11,373 bases of DNA from GCA-016432345 sp964544105. GTDB taxonomy: Bacteria; Patescibacteriota; Microgenomatia; Levybacterales; UBA12049. Shown here piece by piece: positions 1 to 6,513 of the stretch (positions are counted from its first letter, which is position 1; every line of letters starts with the position of its first letter). A program made the translations under genes and the position numbers. The DNA is taken from the NCBI GenBank assembly GCA_964544105.1, contig CAZIZQ010000029.1, forward strand, positions 1-11,373. The letters are read 5' to 3'. The notes below the pieces were generated by a model, which made no database searches, had not been told where the DNA came from, and worked only from the letters and a program-made list of their open reading frames with translations.

Positions 1-1
1 C

Positions 2-490
2 TATATTATTGCCCCAAGCGAAACAAGTTCTAATTTGGCTCGTTATGACGGCATTCGATATGGCAACAAACGAGATAGTTTTGGCGGTGAAGCAAAACGA
101 CGAATTATGATTGGCACTTATGCCCTATCTGCAGGTTATTATGATGCTTATTATAAAAAAGCCATGCAGGTAAGAACACTCATTAAAAACGACTTTGAAA
201 AAGCCTTTGAGAAATGTGATCTAATTATTTCACCTGTTTCCCCAACCCCCCCCTTCAAAATTGGCGAAAAGGCAGACGACCCGCTGCAAATGTATTTGGT
301 CGATATATACACCGTGCTAATAAATCTTGCCGGTGTTCCCTCCCTGGCACTTCCATGCGGGTTTTCGAAAAATAACTTACCAATTGGCATGCAGGTTATT
401 GGTCCGCAGTTCTCGGAAGAAAAACTATTAAATGTAGGTTATCAGTACGAGCAAAATACAAAGTGGCATAAACAAAAACCAAACTTATGA
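2..490 (+). CDS. gatA: Glu-tRNA(Gln)/Asp-tRNA(Asn) amidotransferase subunit A, C-terminal part
   Basis: This is the last ~162 codons of GatA; the start lies left of the window. GatA is the glutaminase subunit of GatCAB: it releases ammonia from glutamine (or asparagine) and passes it to GatB for transamidation of mischarged Glu-tRNA(Gln) or Asp-tRNA(Asn). The visible part opens in the family-typical stretch APSETSSNLARYDGIRYG, followed by the GGEAKRRIMIGTYALSAGYYDAYY region and the late amidase segment with LPCGF and PIGMQVIGP. The catalytic Ser-cisSer-Lys triad should lie upstream and cannot be seen. The reading frame is open from base 2, so the TTG at 35 is internal and not a real start. 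The stop TGA (488-490) overlaps the gatB ATG (487-489) as ATGA, which suggests translational coupling. The family call is secure; substrate preference (Gln or Asn route) cannot be told. Confidence 0.95.
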   Translation, partial: YIIAPSETSSNLARYDGIRYGNKRDSFGGEAKRRIMIGTYALSAGYYDAYYKKAMQVRTLIKNDFEKAFEKCDLIISPVSPTPPFKIGEKADDPLQMYLVDIYTVLINLAGVPSLALPCGFSKNNLPIGMQVIGPQFSEEKLLNVGYQYEQNTKWHKQKPNL

Positions 491-1835
491 AATACACACC
501 TGTTATCGGGTTTGAAGTACATGTAGAGCTTAAAACAAGATCAAAAATGTTTTGTGGATGCTCTGCCGATTATTTTGGCCAAAAACCAAATACCCAAACT
601 TGTCCTGTTTGTCTTGGACTTCCAGGCGCTTTGCCAGTCCCAAATAAAAAAGCAATTGAGTGGTGTGTGATGATCGGCATGGCCTTAAATTGTGAGATTC
701 CCCTATTTTCCAAGTTTGACCGCAAAAATTATTTTTATCCAGATTTAGCAAAAGGGTACCAGATTTCGCAGTACGACCAGCCCTTCTGCCTGAATGGGTC
801 AATCAAACTCAAAAATGGCAAAACGATTGGTATTACACGTATTCATATGGAAGAAGATACAGCCAAACTTATGCATGAAGGAAAAGATAGTTTGGTCGAT
901 TTTAATAGAAGTGGAGTACCACTGGTGGAAATTGTTACCGAGCCGGATTTTGATAATACCCAAGATGTCAAAGAATATTTGCAAAAGTTACAACAAATTG
1001 TAAGGTATTTGGGCGTTGCCAATGCAGACATGGAAAAGGGTGATATGCGCTTGGAGCCAAACATTTCACTTCGTCCTTGTCATCCTGAACTCGTTTCAGG
1101 ATCTACCGAGATGCCGAAACAAGTTCGGCATGACAAATGGGAATTACCAAAGTACAAAGTTGAGGTAAAAAATATTAACTCATTTAAGTTTGTTGAAAAA
1201 GCGATTAATTTTGAAATCGATAGACAAGCAAAAATTTTAGATGAAGGAAAAACACCAATACAGGAAACCNNNNNNNNNNTGAAAAAAAGCAAATCACCTA
1301 CTCTCAACGCACAAAAGAAGAGGCAAACGAATATCGATATTTCCCCGAACCCGATATTCCACCTCTAAGGTGGAACAACAAATCATCAATCCGCCAGCTG
1401 GCGGATCAAATGCCGGAATTACCAGACGAAAAACTAAACAGATTTATGAAAGAATATTCTCTGACAGAATATGACGCGGAAATTTTAACCCGAGAACGAT
1501 CACTGGCAGATTATTTTGAAGAATCGGTTCGAGTTTCAACTCTTCAACCTAAATCCATTGCCAATTACATCATAAATAAAAAAGTAAACATTGAAGAAAC
1601 GCTTCCAGCACAACTGGTTAAACAAATTATTCAATCAACCCAAACTGCAACAATAGACGATGAAACATTAGGAAAAATTATTGATGAGGTAATGGCCGAA
1701 AACCAAAAAGCAGTTTCGGACTACAAAAACGGCAAAGAAGGTGTCATAATGTTTTTGGTAGGACAAGTTATAAAGAAAATAGGAAAAAAAGTAGATACAA
1801 AAATAGTAATAGATACTATAAAAAAGAAAATATAG
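487..1835 (+). CDS. gatB: Glu-tRNA(Gln)/Asp-tRNA(Asn) amidotransferase subunit B (contains assembly gap and in-frame palindromic insert)
   Basis: GatB activates the mischarged aminoacyl-tRNA by phosphorylating its side-chain carboxylate and completes amidation with ammonia from GatA. The N-terminal cradle domain shows the zinc-type cysteines C23, C25, C39 and C42 (MFCGCS, TCPVCLG) and the signature FNRSGVPLVEIVTEPD. After QET the sequence hits ten Ns (1270-1279). Reading resumes in another frame as EKKQITYSQRTKEEANEYRYFPEPD, the expected continuation. The family motif QET-RGW(D/N)-EKK needs 11 missing bases, so the frame break and the apparent stop at 1366-1368 are artefacts. With 11 bases the protein is 449 residues, near the usual ~475. 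The tail (from about MPELPDEK at 1410) is the helical plus YqeY-like region that contacts tRNA. Residues 199-216 (HPELVSGSTEMPKQVRHD) are foreign to the family and come from a palindromic element. The stop TAG (1833-1835) abuts the Shine-Dalgarno of the next gene. Confidence 0.95.
1079..1134. repeat. 56-bp palindromic element inserted in frame in gatB
   Basis: The element consists of two hairpins of identical geometry. The left one pairs ATCCTGAA (1082-1089) with TTCAGGAT (1095-1102); the right one pairs ATGCCGAA (1111-1118) with TTCGGCAT (1124-1131). Each has an 8-bp stem and a 5-nt loop. The two halves are also inverted copies of each other: 21 of 28 positions pair across the centre at 1106/1107. 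It encodes HPELVSGSTEMPKQVRHD between NISLR and the family-conserved region beginning ELPKYKVEVKN, where ordinary GatB proteins have only a few residues. The form resembles the in-frame palindromic elements known from Rickettsia, and the peptide looks like one I recall from many unrelated bacterial proteins. Repeat status in this genome cannot be shown from a single copy. Confidence 0.85.
1270..1279. other. Assembly gap (10 N) inside gatB
   Basis: Ten Ns replace the codons for the conserved RGW(D/N) that normally follows QET in GatB. The frame before the gap (phase of 487) and after it (phase ending at 1833) differ by one base. The real missing length is therefore 11 nt, or 11 plus a multiple of 3. 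The T at 1280 fits the last base of a GAT or AAT codon. The gap should not be read as a frameshift or pseudogene. Confidence 0.9.
1357..1375. repeat. Short perfect hairpin in gatB
   Basis: TTCCACCT (1357-1364) and AGGTGGAA (1368-1375) are perfect inverted copies separated by CTA, giving an 8-bp stem with a 3-nt loop. The left arm encodes the conserved PP of PDIPPL. The right arm falls in a family-variable stretch (RWNN). No T-run follows and it lies inside a coding region, so it is not a terminator. It could be a small repeat or chance. Confidence 0.5.
1389..1406. repeat. 18-bp perfect palindrome in gatB
   Basis: ATCCGCCAGCTGGCGGAT reads identically on both strands. It is GC-rich against an AT-rich background and encodes IRQLAD in the variable linker just before the conserved PELPDEK. 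It lies 13 nt after the preceding hairpin. It may be a small dispersed repeat of the kind common in Patescibacteria; a single copy cannot prove this. Confidence 0.6.
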
Positions 1836-1838
1836 GAG
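1834..1838 (+). promoter_or_regulatory. Shine-Dalgarno of the GGDEF gene
   Basis: AGGAG lies 5 nt before the ATG at 1844 and shares two bases with the gatB stop codon TAG (1833-1835). The near-ideal spacing fixes the start of the GGDEF gene and suggests it is translated from the gat transcript. Confidence 0.75.
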
Positions 1839-1843
1839 AAAAA

Positions 1844-2500
1844 ATGGAACAAAGAGAAACACCCCAACAATCAAGAACCGGTATAAGGGAGACTATTAAA
1901 AAGTTTAAACCAAAAATAGACGAGGCAGGAGATGTGCTTACATCACATGGGCTCCCTCCAGATACTCCTAAATTTATACAAATAAGACGTGGAGTAGCAA
2001 AAACCCTTTACAAAAGAGACGAAAAAGTAATAATAGATCCTCTAACAGGCGCGCTTAGTCGTGCTGAGTTTATGAGGAAGTTAAATGATGAAACGGTTAG
2101 AATGAGAAGACATGGTAAACCATCAACGCTAGTATTTTGGGATCTTAATGATTTAAAAAAAATAAACGACACATTAGGACATGCAGCTGGTGATGCAAAG
2201 CTGGTGGAATTCGCAACGATTTTGCAAAAAGATGGTCGAGGTGTTGATTCATTAGGCAGACTTGGCGGGGACGAATTTCTCAGTCTCTTACCAGAAACAA
2301 ATGCGGAAGGAGCGATGGTGCTATGGAATAGAGTAAACACCATATTTCGAGAAAGAGGAATAAATGTAAGTGCAGGTATAGCCGAAATAGACCTAAACGA
2401 TCCACAATTTTCAATAACAAAGGCAGATGAAGCAATGTACAAAGCAAAAGGAGCATCAAAAATAACAAGCGTTAATGCCGTAGTAACACATCGTTCATAA
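1844..2500 (+). CDS. Soluble GGDEF-domain diguanylate cyclase
   Basis: This 218-residue protein should condense two GTP into cyclic di-GMP in the cytoplasm. Residues 1-60 are a charged, probably helical N-terminal extension with no recognisable sensor domain, signal peptide or membrane segment. The GGDEF domain follows: DPLTG at 65-69, the metal-binding D100 in FWDLND with KKINDTLGH after it, and the active-site loop GGDEF at 141-145. RGVD (132-135) lies exactly five residues before GGDEF, the arrangement of the allosteric I-site (RxxD-x5-GGDEF) that gives product inhibition. All core residues are present, so the enzyme is probably active. Codon use differs from its neighbours: 13 of 15 Ile codons are ATA and 12 of 17 Arg codons are AGA or AGG. 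It starts 8 nt after gatB and ends 5 nt before dnaE, so it is probably cotranscribed. Its target and input signal are unknown. Confidence 0.92.
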   Translation: MEQRETPQQSRTGIRETIKKFKPKIDEAGDVLTSHGLPPDTPKFIQIRRGVAKTLYKRDEKVIIDPLTGALSRAEFMRKLNDETVRMRRHGKPSTLVFWDLNDLKKINDTLGHAAGDAKLVEFATILQKDGRGVDSLGRLGGDEFLSLLPETNAEGAMVLWNRVNTIFRERGINVSAGIAEIDLNDPQFSITKADEAMYKAKGASKITSVNAVVTHRS

Positions 2501-2505
2501 CAGAT

Positions 2506-5500
2506 ATGACCGACTTTGTACATCTTCACAACCACAGCGAGTATTCGCTTCTTGACGGGTTATCTAAAATTAAACCCATGGTTGAACATGCCAAAAAACT
2601 TGGCATGAAAGCTTTAGCTATAACCGACCATGGTAACATGTATGGCACCATAAAATTTTATAAAACCTGCCTTGACGCCGGTATAAAACCAATTATCGGC
2701 TGCGAAATTTATGTTGCCAAACGAAAACTTACCGACAAAGAAGCAGGGGTAGACAACGATTACAACCACTTAATTTTGCTTGCAAAAAACAACACCGGCT
2801 ACAAAAATCTTATTAAGATAGTATCTGTTTCTAATCTTGAGGGTTTTTACTACAAACCTAGAACCGATCTTGATTTACTAGCAAAATATAGCGAAGGCCT
2901 TATTTGTCTTTCTGCCTGTGTCAACGGATATATTTCCGACCCGCTCCTGCACAACGAGGAAACTGTGGCAATAGATCGCATGAAAAAACTCCAGGAAATC
3001 TATGGAGAGGAAAATTTCTACTTGGAACTCCAAAAACACATAAACATCCCACCCCAAGATCCTTTGAATGAAAAACTAATCGAACTTTCCCGAAAATATG
3101 GTGTACCCGTTGTTGCTACAAATGACAACCACTACACTAATAAAGACGACGCGGAAGCCCAGGAAATCTTACTTTGCATCCAAACCCAAACAACCATCGA
3201 AAACAAAGAAAGAAAACTCTCGATGATCGGCTCCCCAGACTTTTATATAAAGTCCCAAGAAGAGATGGAAAGTCTTTTTGCACAAATTCCAGAAAGCATT
3301 ACCAATACCGTCAAAATTGCCGATATGTGTAATGTTGAGATAACCCTTGGCAAATGGATAATGCCAAAGTTTTCTCCGCCCAACAACGAACCGACAGATA
3401 CCTATCTAAAAACCTTGGTAAACGTTGGACTAAAGACCCACTATAAAGAAATCACCAAAGAAATTACCGACCGCGTTGACTACGAATTATCTATTATTCT
3501 AAAAAAAAGCTATGAAACATATTTTTTAATTGTGGCCGACTTTGTCAATTGGGCAAAAAGTAACGGTATTTCGGTTGGCCCAGGCCGTGGATCTGCCGCA
3601 GGATCAGTTGTATCATACGCTTTAGGCATTACCGACGTTGACCCTTTCTTTTTCAAACTCCCATTCGAACGTTTTCTCAACCCATACCGACCATCTGCGC
3701 CAGATATCGACTTGGACTTTACCGACACCCGCCGGGACGAAGTTATTGCTTATGTTACCCAAAAATACGGGGACGATAAAGTTGCCCAAATTATCACTTT
3801 TGGCACTATGGAAGCTCGGGGCGCGGTTAGGGACACTGGACGTGCACTTGGTATGCCCTATGCCGCCCCCGACAGGATTTCTAAAATGATCCCTCCCGGT
3901 TGGCAGGGCCATGCCATGACCATCGAATCAGCCCTCCAACAAAGCCCAGACCTAAAACGAGCCTACGACACCGAAGCAGATACTCGACGCCTGCTTGATG
4001 TTGCCAAAAAATTAGAAGGTGTTGCCCGTCATGCATCAATTCATGCTGCAGGTGTTGTGATTGCCGACAAACCCCTTACCGAATACGCGCCTTTGCAACG
4101 GGAAACAAACGGAGACAAAATTGTTACCCAATACGACATGTACACCATTGGCGAAGACGGCGTGGGTTTGTTGAAAATGGACTTTTTGGGACTACGAAAT
4201 TTAACCATTATCGAAGAAACGTTGCGGTTTCTTAAAGAAAACCGCAATATCCATATAGATGTATCAAAAGCCCCTGTTGACGACGTAAAAACATACCAGC
4301 TTTTAGCAAGTGGAGAAACAACCGGTATTTTCCAGCTTGAATCCTCTGGCATGAGACGCTATATAAAAGAACTAAAACCAACCACAATTTTTGACCTGAT
4401 GGCTATGGTTGCTCTGTATCGACCAGGTCCAATGCAAAACATTCCCGAGTTTATTGCCAGAAAACACGACCCAAAAAAAATATCATTCCCCGACCCACGG
4501 CTCAAAGAAATACTGTCACAGTCCTACGGTATTTTAACCTATCAAGACGACGTTTTACTTACCACCATGGCCATAGCAGGATACACCTGGCTTGATGCTG
4601 ATAAATTCCGTAAAGCCATGGGTAAAAAAATTCCGTCCGAAATGAAAAAACAAAAAGAGATATTTTTAAAAGGTGTTGTGGCAAATGGACTAACACAAAA
4701 AAAGGCAGAGGAAATTTACGAGTTGATTGCTCCTTTTGCCGGTTATGGATTTAATAAAGCTCACGCTGCCTGCTATGCCACAATTGCTTTTAGGACAGGC
4801 TACTTAAAAGCGCATTATCCGGTTGAATTTATGACGGCAGTTCTCACGGCAGAAAGTCGAGGCACCACCGGCCCGACAAAAAACGCAAAAATTGCCGAAG
4901 GAGTTGCCGAATGCCGACGGCTTAATATTACCATACTGCCGCCGGACATAAACAAATCCGATAACGAATTTAGCATCGAAGACAATACTAAAATCCGCTT
5001 TGGGCTTTCTGCCATTAAAAATGTCGGTGAGGCAGCAATCGAGACTATTCTTGACGCGCGCAAAAACGGTGATTTTACCACAATCGATGATTTCTGCAGC
5101 CGGGTTGATTTACAAAAAGTAAATAAAAAAACCTTGGAAAGCCTTATTAAAGCAGGAACGCTTGATGCATTTGGAGAACGGGCAACTTTGCTTATTCGTA
5201 TTCCAGAAATTACCAATAAATCTGTAAAAAAGAAAAAGGAAATAGAACACGGCCAAGGGTCTCTTTTTGGCAGCGATGATCCCATTATCGAAGAATATAC
5301 TGTGTCACAAAACTCCCCCGCTATTGAAGATTTTTCTACTATGGAAAAATTATCTTTTGAAAAAGAGCTCCTGGGATTTTATTTAACATCTCATCCACAA
5401 ATGGATAATTTACTGCGTCTGCAAAAAATTATCTCACACGAACTCGATATTGTAACAGACGAAAAGGACGGCACAAAAGTAAAAGTAGGAGGCATTATCG

Positions 5501-5724
5501 AAGCTGTTCGACGTATTTTTACCAAAAAAACTGGGAGCGAAATGGCATTTCTTGTGGTGGCAAACGAAAAAGGCATTACCATTGACTGCGTTGTTTTTCC
5601 AAGAACATTCGAAATGTATAAATCTCTTCTTAATAAAGAAACTGTTGTGATAATTGAGGGGAAAATTGATGCAAAAAACGAAAAACCAACAATTATTGTA
5701 GACGCTATTCAACTGCTCTCTTGA
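2506..5724 (+). CDS. dnaE: DNA polymerase III subunit alpha
   Basis: This is the replicative C-family polymerase catalytic subunit, 1072 residues. The N-terminal PHP domain begins FVHLHNHSEYSLLDG and keeps likely metal ligands (H8, H10, D41, H42, E67, H88, D207, H209), so it may retain proofreading nuclease activity, unlike the degenerate PHP of E. coli. The palm shows GPGRGSAAGS (358-367), catalytic aspartates D400 and D402 in PDIDLDF, and D559 in KMDFLGLRNL. A helix-hairpin-helix region lies around 815-850 (PPDINKSDNEF to AIETILDAR). QGSLF at 917-921 matches the internal beta-clamp-binding motif. An OB fold (about 992-1070) is the last element. The protein ends there and lacks the tau-binding tail of E. 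coli alpha (1160 residues). The ATG is 5 nt after the preceding stop with no Shine-Dalgarno, so translation probably depends on coupling. The stop TGA overlaps the atp promoter. Confidence 0.97.
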   Translation: MTDFVHLHNHSEYSLLDGLSKIKPMVEHAKKLGMKALAITDHGNMYGTIKFYKTCLDAGIKPIIGCEIYVAKRKLTDKEAGVDNDYNHLILLAKNNTGYKNLIKIVSVSNLEGFYYKPRTDLDLLAKYSEGLICLSACVNGYISDPLLHNEETVAIDRMKKLQEIYGEENFYLELQKHINIPPQDPLNEKLIELSRKYGVPVVATNDNHYTNKDDAEAQEILLCIQTQTTIENKERKLSMIGSPDFYIKSQEEMESLFAQIPESITNTVKIADMCNVEITLGKWIMPKFSPPNNEPTDTYLKTLVNVGLKTHYKEITKEITDRVDYELSIILKKSYETYFLIVADFVNWAKSNGISVGPGRGSAAGSVVSYALGITDVDPFFFKLPFERFLNPYRPSAPDIDLDFTDTRRDEVIAYVTQKYGDDKVAQIITFGTMEARGAVRDTGRALGMPYAAPDRISKMIPPGWQGHAMTIESALQQSPDLKRAYDTEADTRRLLDVAKKLEGVARHASIHAAGVVIADKPLTEYAPLQRETNGDKIVTQYDMYTIGEDGVGLLKMDFLGLRNLTIIEETLRFLKENRNIHIDVSKAPVDDVKTYQLLASGETTGIFQLESSGMRRYIKELKPTTIFDLMAMVALYRPGPMQNIPEFIARKHDPKKISFPDPRLKEILSQSYGILTYQDDVLLTTMAIAGYTWLDADKFRKAMGKKIPSEMKKQKEIFLKGVVANGLTQKKAEEIYELIAPFAGYGFNKAHAACYATIAFRTGYLKAHYPVEFMTAVLTAESRGTTGPTKNAKIAEGVAECRRLNITILPPDINKSDNEFSIEDNTKIRFGLSAIKNVGEAAIETILDARKNGDFTTIDDFCSRVDLQKVNKKTLESLIKAGTLDAFGERATLLIRIPEITNKSVKKKKEIEHGQGSLFGSDDPIIEEYTVSQNSPAIEDFSTMEKLSFEKELLGFYLTSHPQMDNLLRLQKIISHELDIVTDEKDGTKVKVGGIIEAVRRIFTKKTGSEMAFLVVANEKGITIDCVVFPRTFEMYKSLLNKETVVIIEGKIDAKNEKPTIIVDAIQLLS

Positions 5725-5750
5725 CTTGTTTTTGGGTTGATTGGTACAAT
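5721..5750 (+). promoter_or_regulatory. Sigma70-type promoter of the atp operon
   Basis: TTGACT (5721-5726) is a 5-of-6 match to the -35 box and TACAAT (5745-5750) a 5-of-6 match to the -10 box, separated by 18 nt. The -35 box overlaps the dnaE stop codon (5722-5724). Transcription would start around 5756-5758, only about 8-10 nt before the atpB ATG at 5766. This makes the mRNA nearly leaderless and leaves no room for a Shine-Dalgarno. It is the only convincing promoter I see in the window. Confidence 0.75.
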
Positions 5751-5765
5751 AGAAAAAATAAAATT

Positions 5766-6512
5766 ATGTCTGCATTCGCCCCAGAAATTATTACTGAAAT
5801 TGCCGGCTTTCCCATAACTAACACCCTTATCGACACACTCCTTATCGATGGAATTCTGCTTGGAATAGTCTATAGTGCTACTAAAAAAATAAAACTAATA
5901 CCAAATACTATGCAAAACATCGCCGAAAGCGTAATCGAACCTATGTACAACATGGTCGAATCGATTGCCGGAAAAAGGGTTTTTCACATTTTCCCTTATT
6001 TTATGACATTCTTCCTTTTTATTCTTTTTGCCAACTGGAGCGGGCTTATTCCAGGGGTCGGCACTTTTGGATTTTTCGAAAGCCATGAAGGCAAAAAAAC
6101 ACTTATTCCTCTTTTTCGTGGTACAACAAGCGATGTAAATACCACATTTGCCCTGGCAATTATATCGGCAATTGCTACCCATATCTTAAGCATTCGCTTA
6201 ACCGGTATTAAGGATTATGTAAGCCGTTTTTTTTCGTTTAATCCTTTGTATTTGTTTATTGGTGTTTTAGAAATGGTTTCAGAAGTAACAAAAGTGGTCT
6301 CGCTTTCTTTCCGACTTTTTGGTAATATATTTGCAGGTGAGGTTGTTTTACTAACAGTATCGGGAATATTCGCATTTTTATTTCCTATCCCTTTTATGAT
6401 GTTAGAAATAATCGTTGGTGTTGTTCAGGCATTAGTTTTCTCGATGCTAACATTTGTCTTTATGGCCATTCTGACAACCCCTCATCACGTAAAGGAGGTG
6501 AATCATAAATAA
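5766..6512 (+). CDS. atpB: F-type ATP synthase subunit a
   Basis: Subunit a (248 residues) is the Fo membrane stator that forms the two proton half-channels against the c-ring. It is hydrophobic, with several membrane helices starting near residue 24. The essential arginine is R183 in SLSFRLFGNIFAGE, equivalent to E. coli R210. The late helix with VVQALVFSMLTFVFM is also family-typical. I chose ATG 5766 over the in-frame TTG at 5721: the TTG is itself the promoter -35 box, and the extra 15 residues do not resemble the family. There is no Shine-Dalgarno before 5766, consistent with a near-leaderless transcript. It is the first gene of the operon and no atpI precedes it. The last codons contain the Shine-Dalgarno of atpE. 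Confidence 0.95.
   Translation: MSAFAPEIITEIAGFPITNTLIDTLLIDGILLGIVYSATKKIKLIPNTMQNIAESVIEPMYNMVESIAGKRVFHIFPYFMTFFLFILFANWSGLIPGVGTFGFFESHEGKKTLIPLFRGTTSDVNTTFALAIISAIATHILSIRLTGIKDYVSRFFSFNPLYLFIGVLEMVSEVTKVVSLSFRLFGNIFAGEVVLLTVSGIFAFLFPIPFMMLEIIVGVVQALVFSMLTFVFMAILTTPHHVKEVNHK
6491..6501 (+). promoter_or_regulatory. Extended Shine-Dalgarno of atpE inside atpB
   Basis: AAAGGAGGTGA pairs with ten consecutive bases of the bacterial anti-Shine-Dalgarno and is the strongest such site in the window. It encodes part of the atpB C-terminus. Its spacing to the atpE ATG at 6514 is long, 15 nt from the end of GGAGG. A strong site fits the high copy number of subunit c in the ring. Confidence 0.7.
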
Positions 6513-6513
6513 T

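Noticed and set aside
1330..1341. 12-bp palindrome AATATCGATATT in gatB
   Set aside because: It encodes the conserved EYRYF of the family and is AT-rich, so chance is sufficient.
1281..1835. gatB as a broken gene followed by a separate protein starting at 1410
   Set aside because: The post-gap sequence is the normal GatB continuation in one open frame to 1833, and the frame change coincides exactly with the N gap.
1795..1843. Possible promoter (TACTAT-like -10) before the GGDEF gene
   Set aside because: There is no acceptable -35 box and the region is coding and A/T-rich, so such hexamers occur by chance.
2587..2607. Hairpin CATGCCAA / TTGGCATG with 5-nt loop near the dnaE start
   Set aside because: It encodes the conserved EHAKKLGMKALA of the PHP domain, so the pairing is best explained by chance from conserved residues.
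3622..3912. Antisense and shifted open frames within dnaE and the atp genes
   Set aside because: They are shadows of strong coding regions on the + strand and show no family features or ribosome sites.
4222..4247. Hairpin TTGCGGTTT / AAACCGCAA inside dnaE
   Set aside because: It lies deep in coding sequence, shows no inserted residues relative to the family (LRFLKENRN) and has no T-run. Chance is likely.
5721..5765. Upstream TTG start for atpB adding 15 residues
   Set aside because: The TTG is part of the promoter -35 box, the residues do not resemble subunit a, and ATG 5766 gives a normal start.
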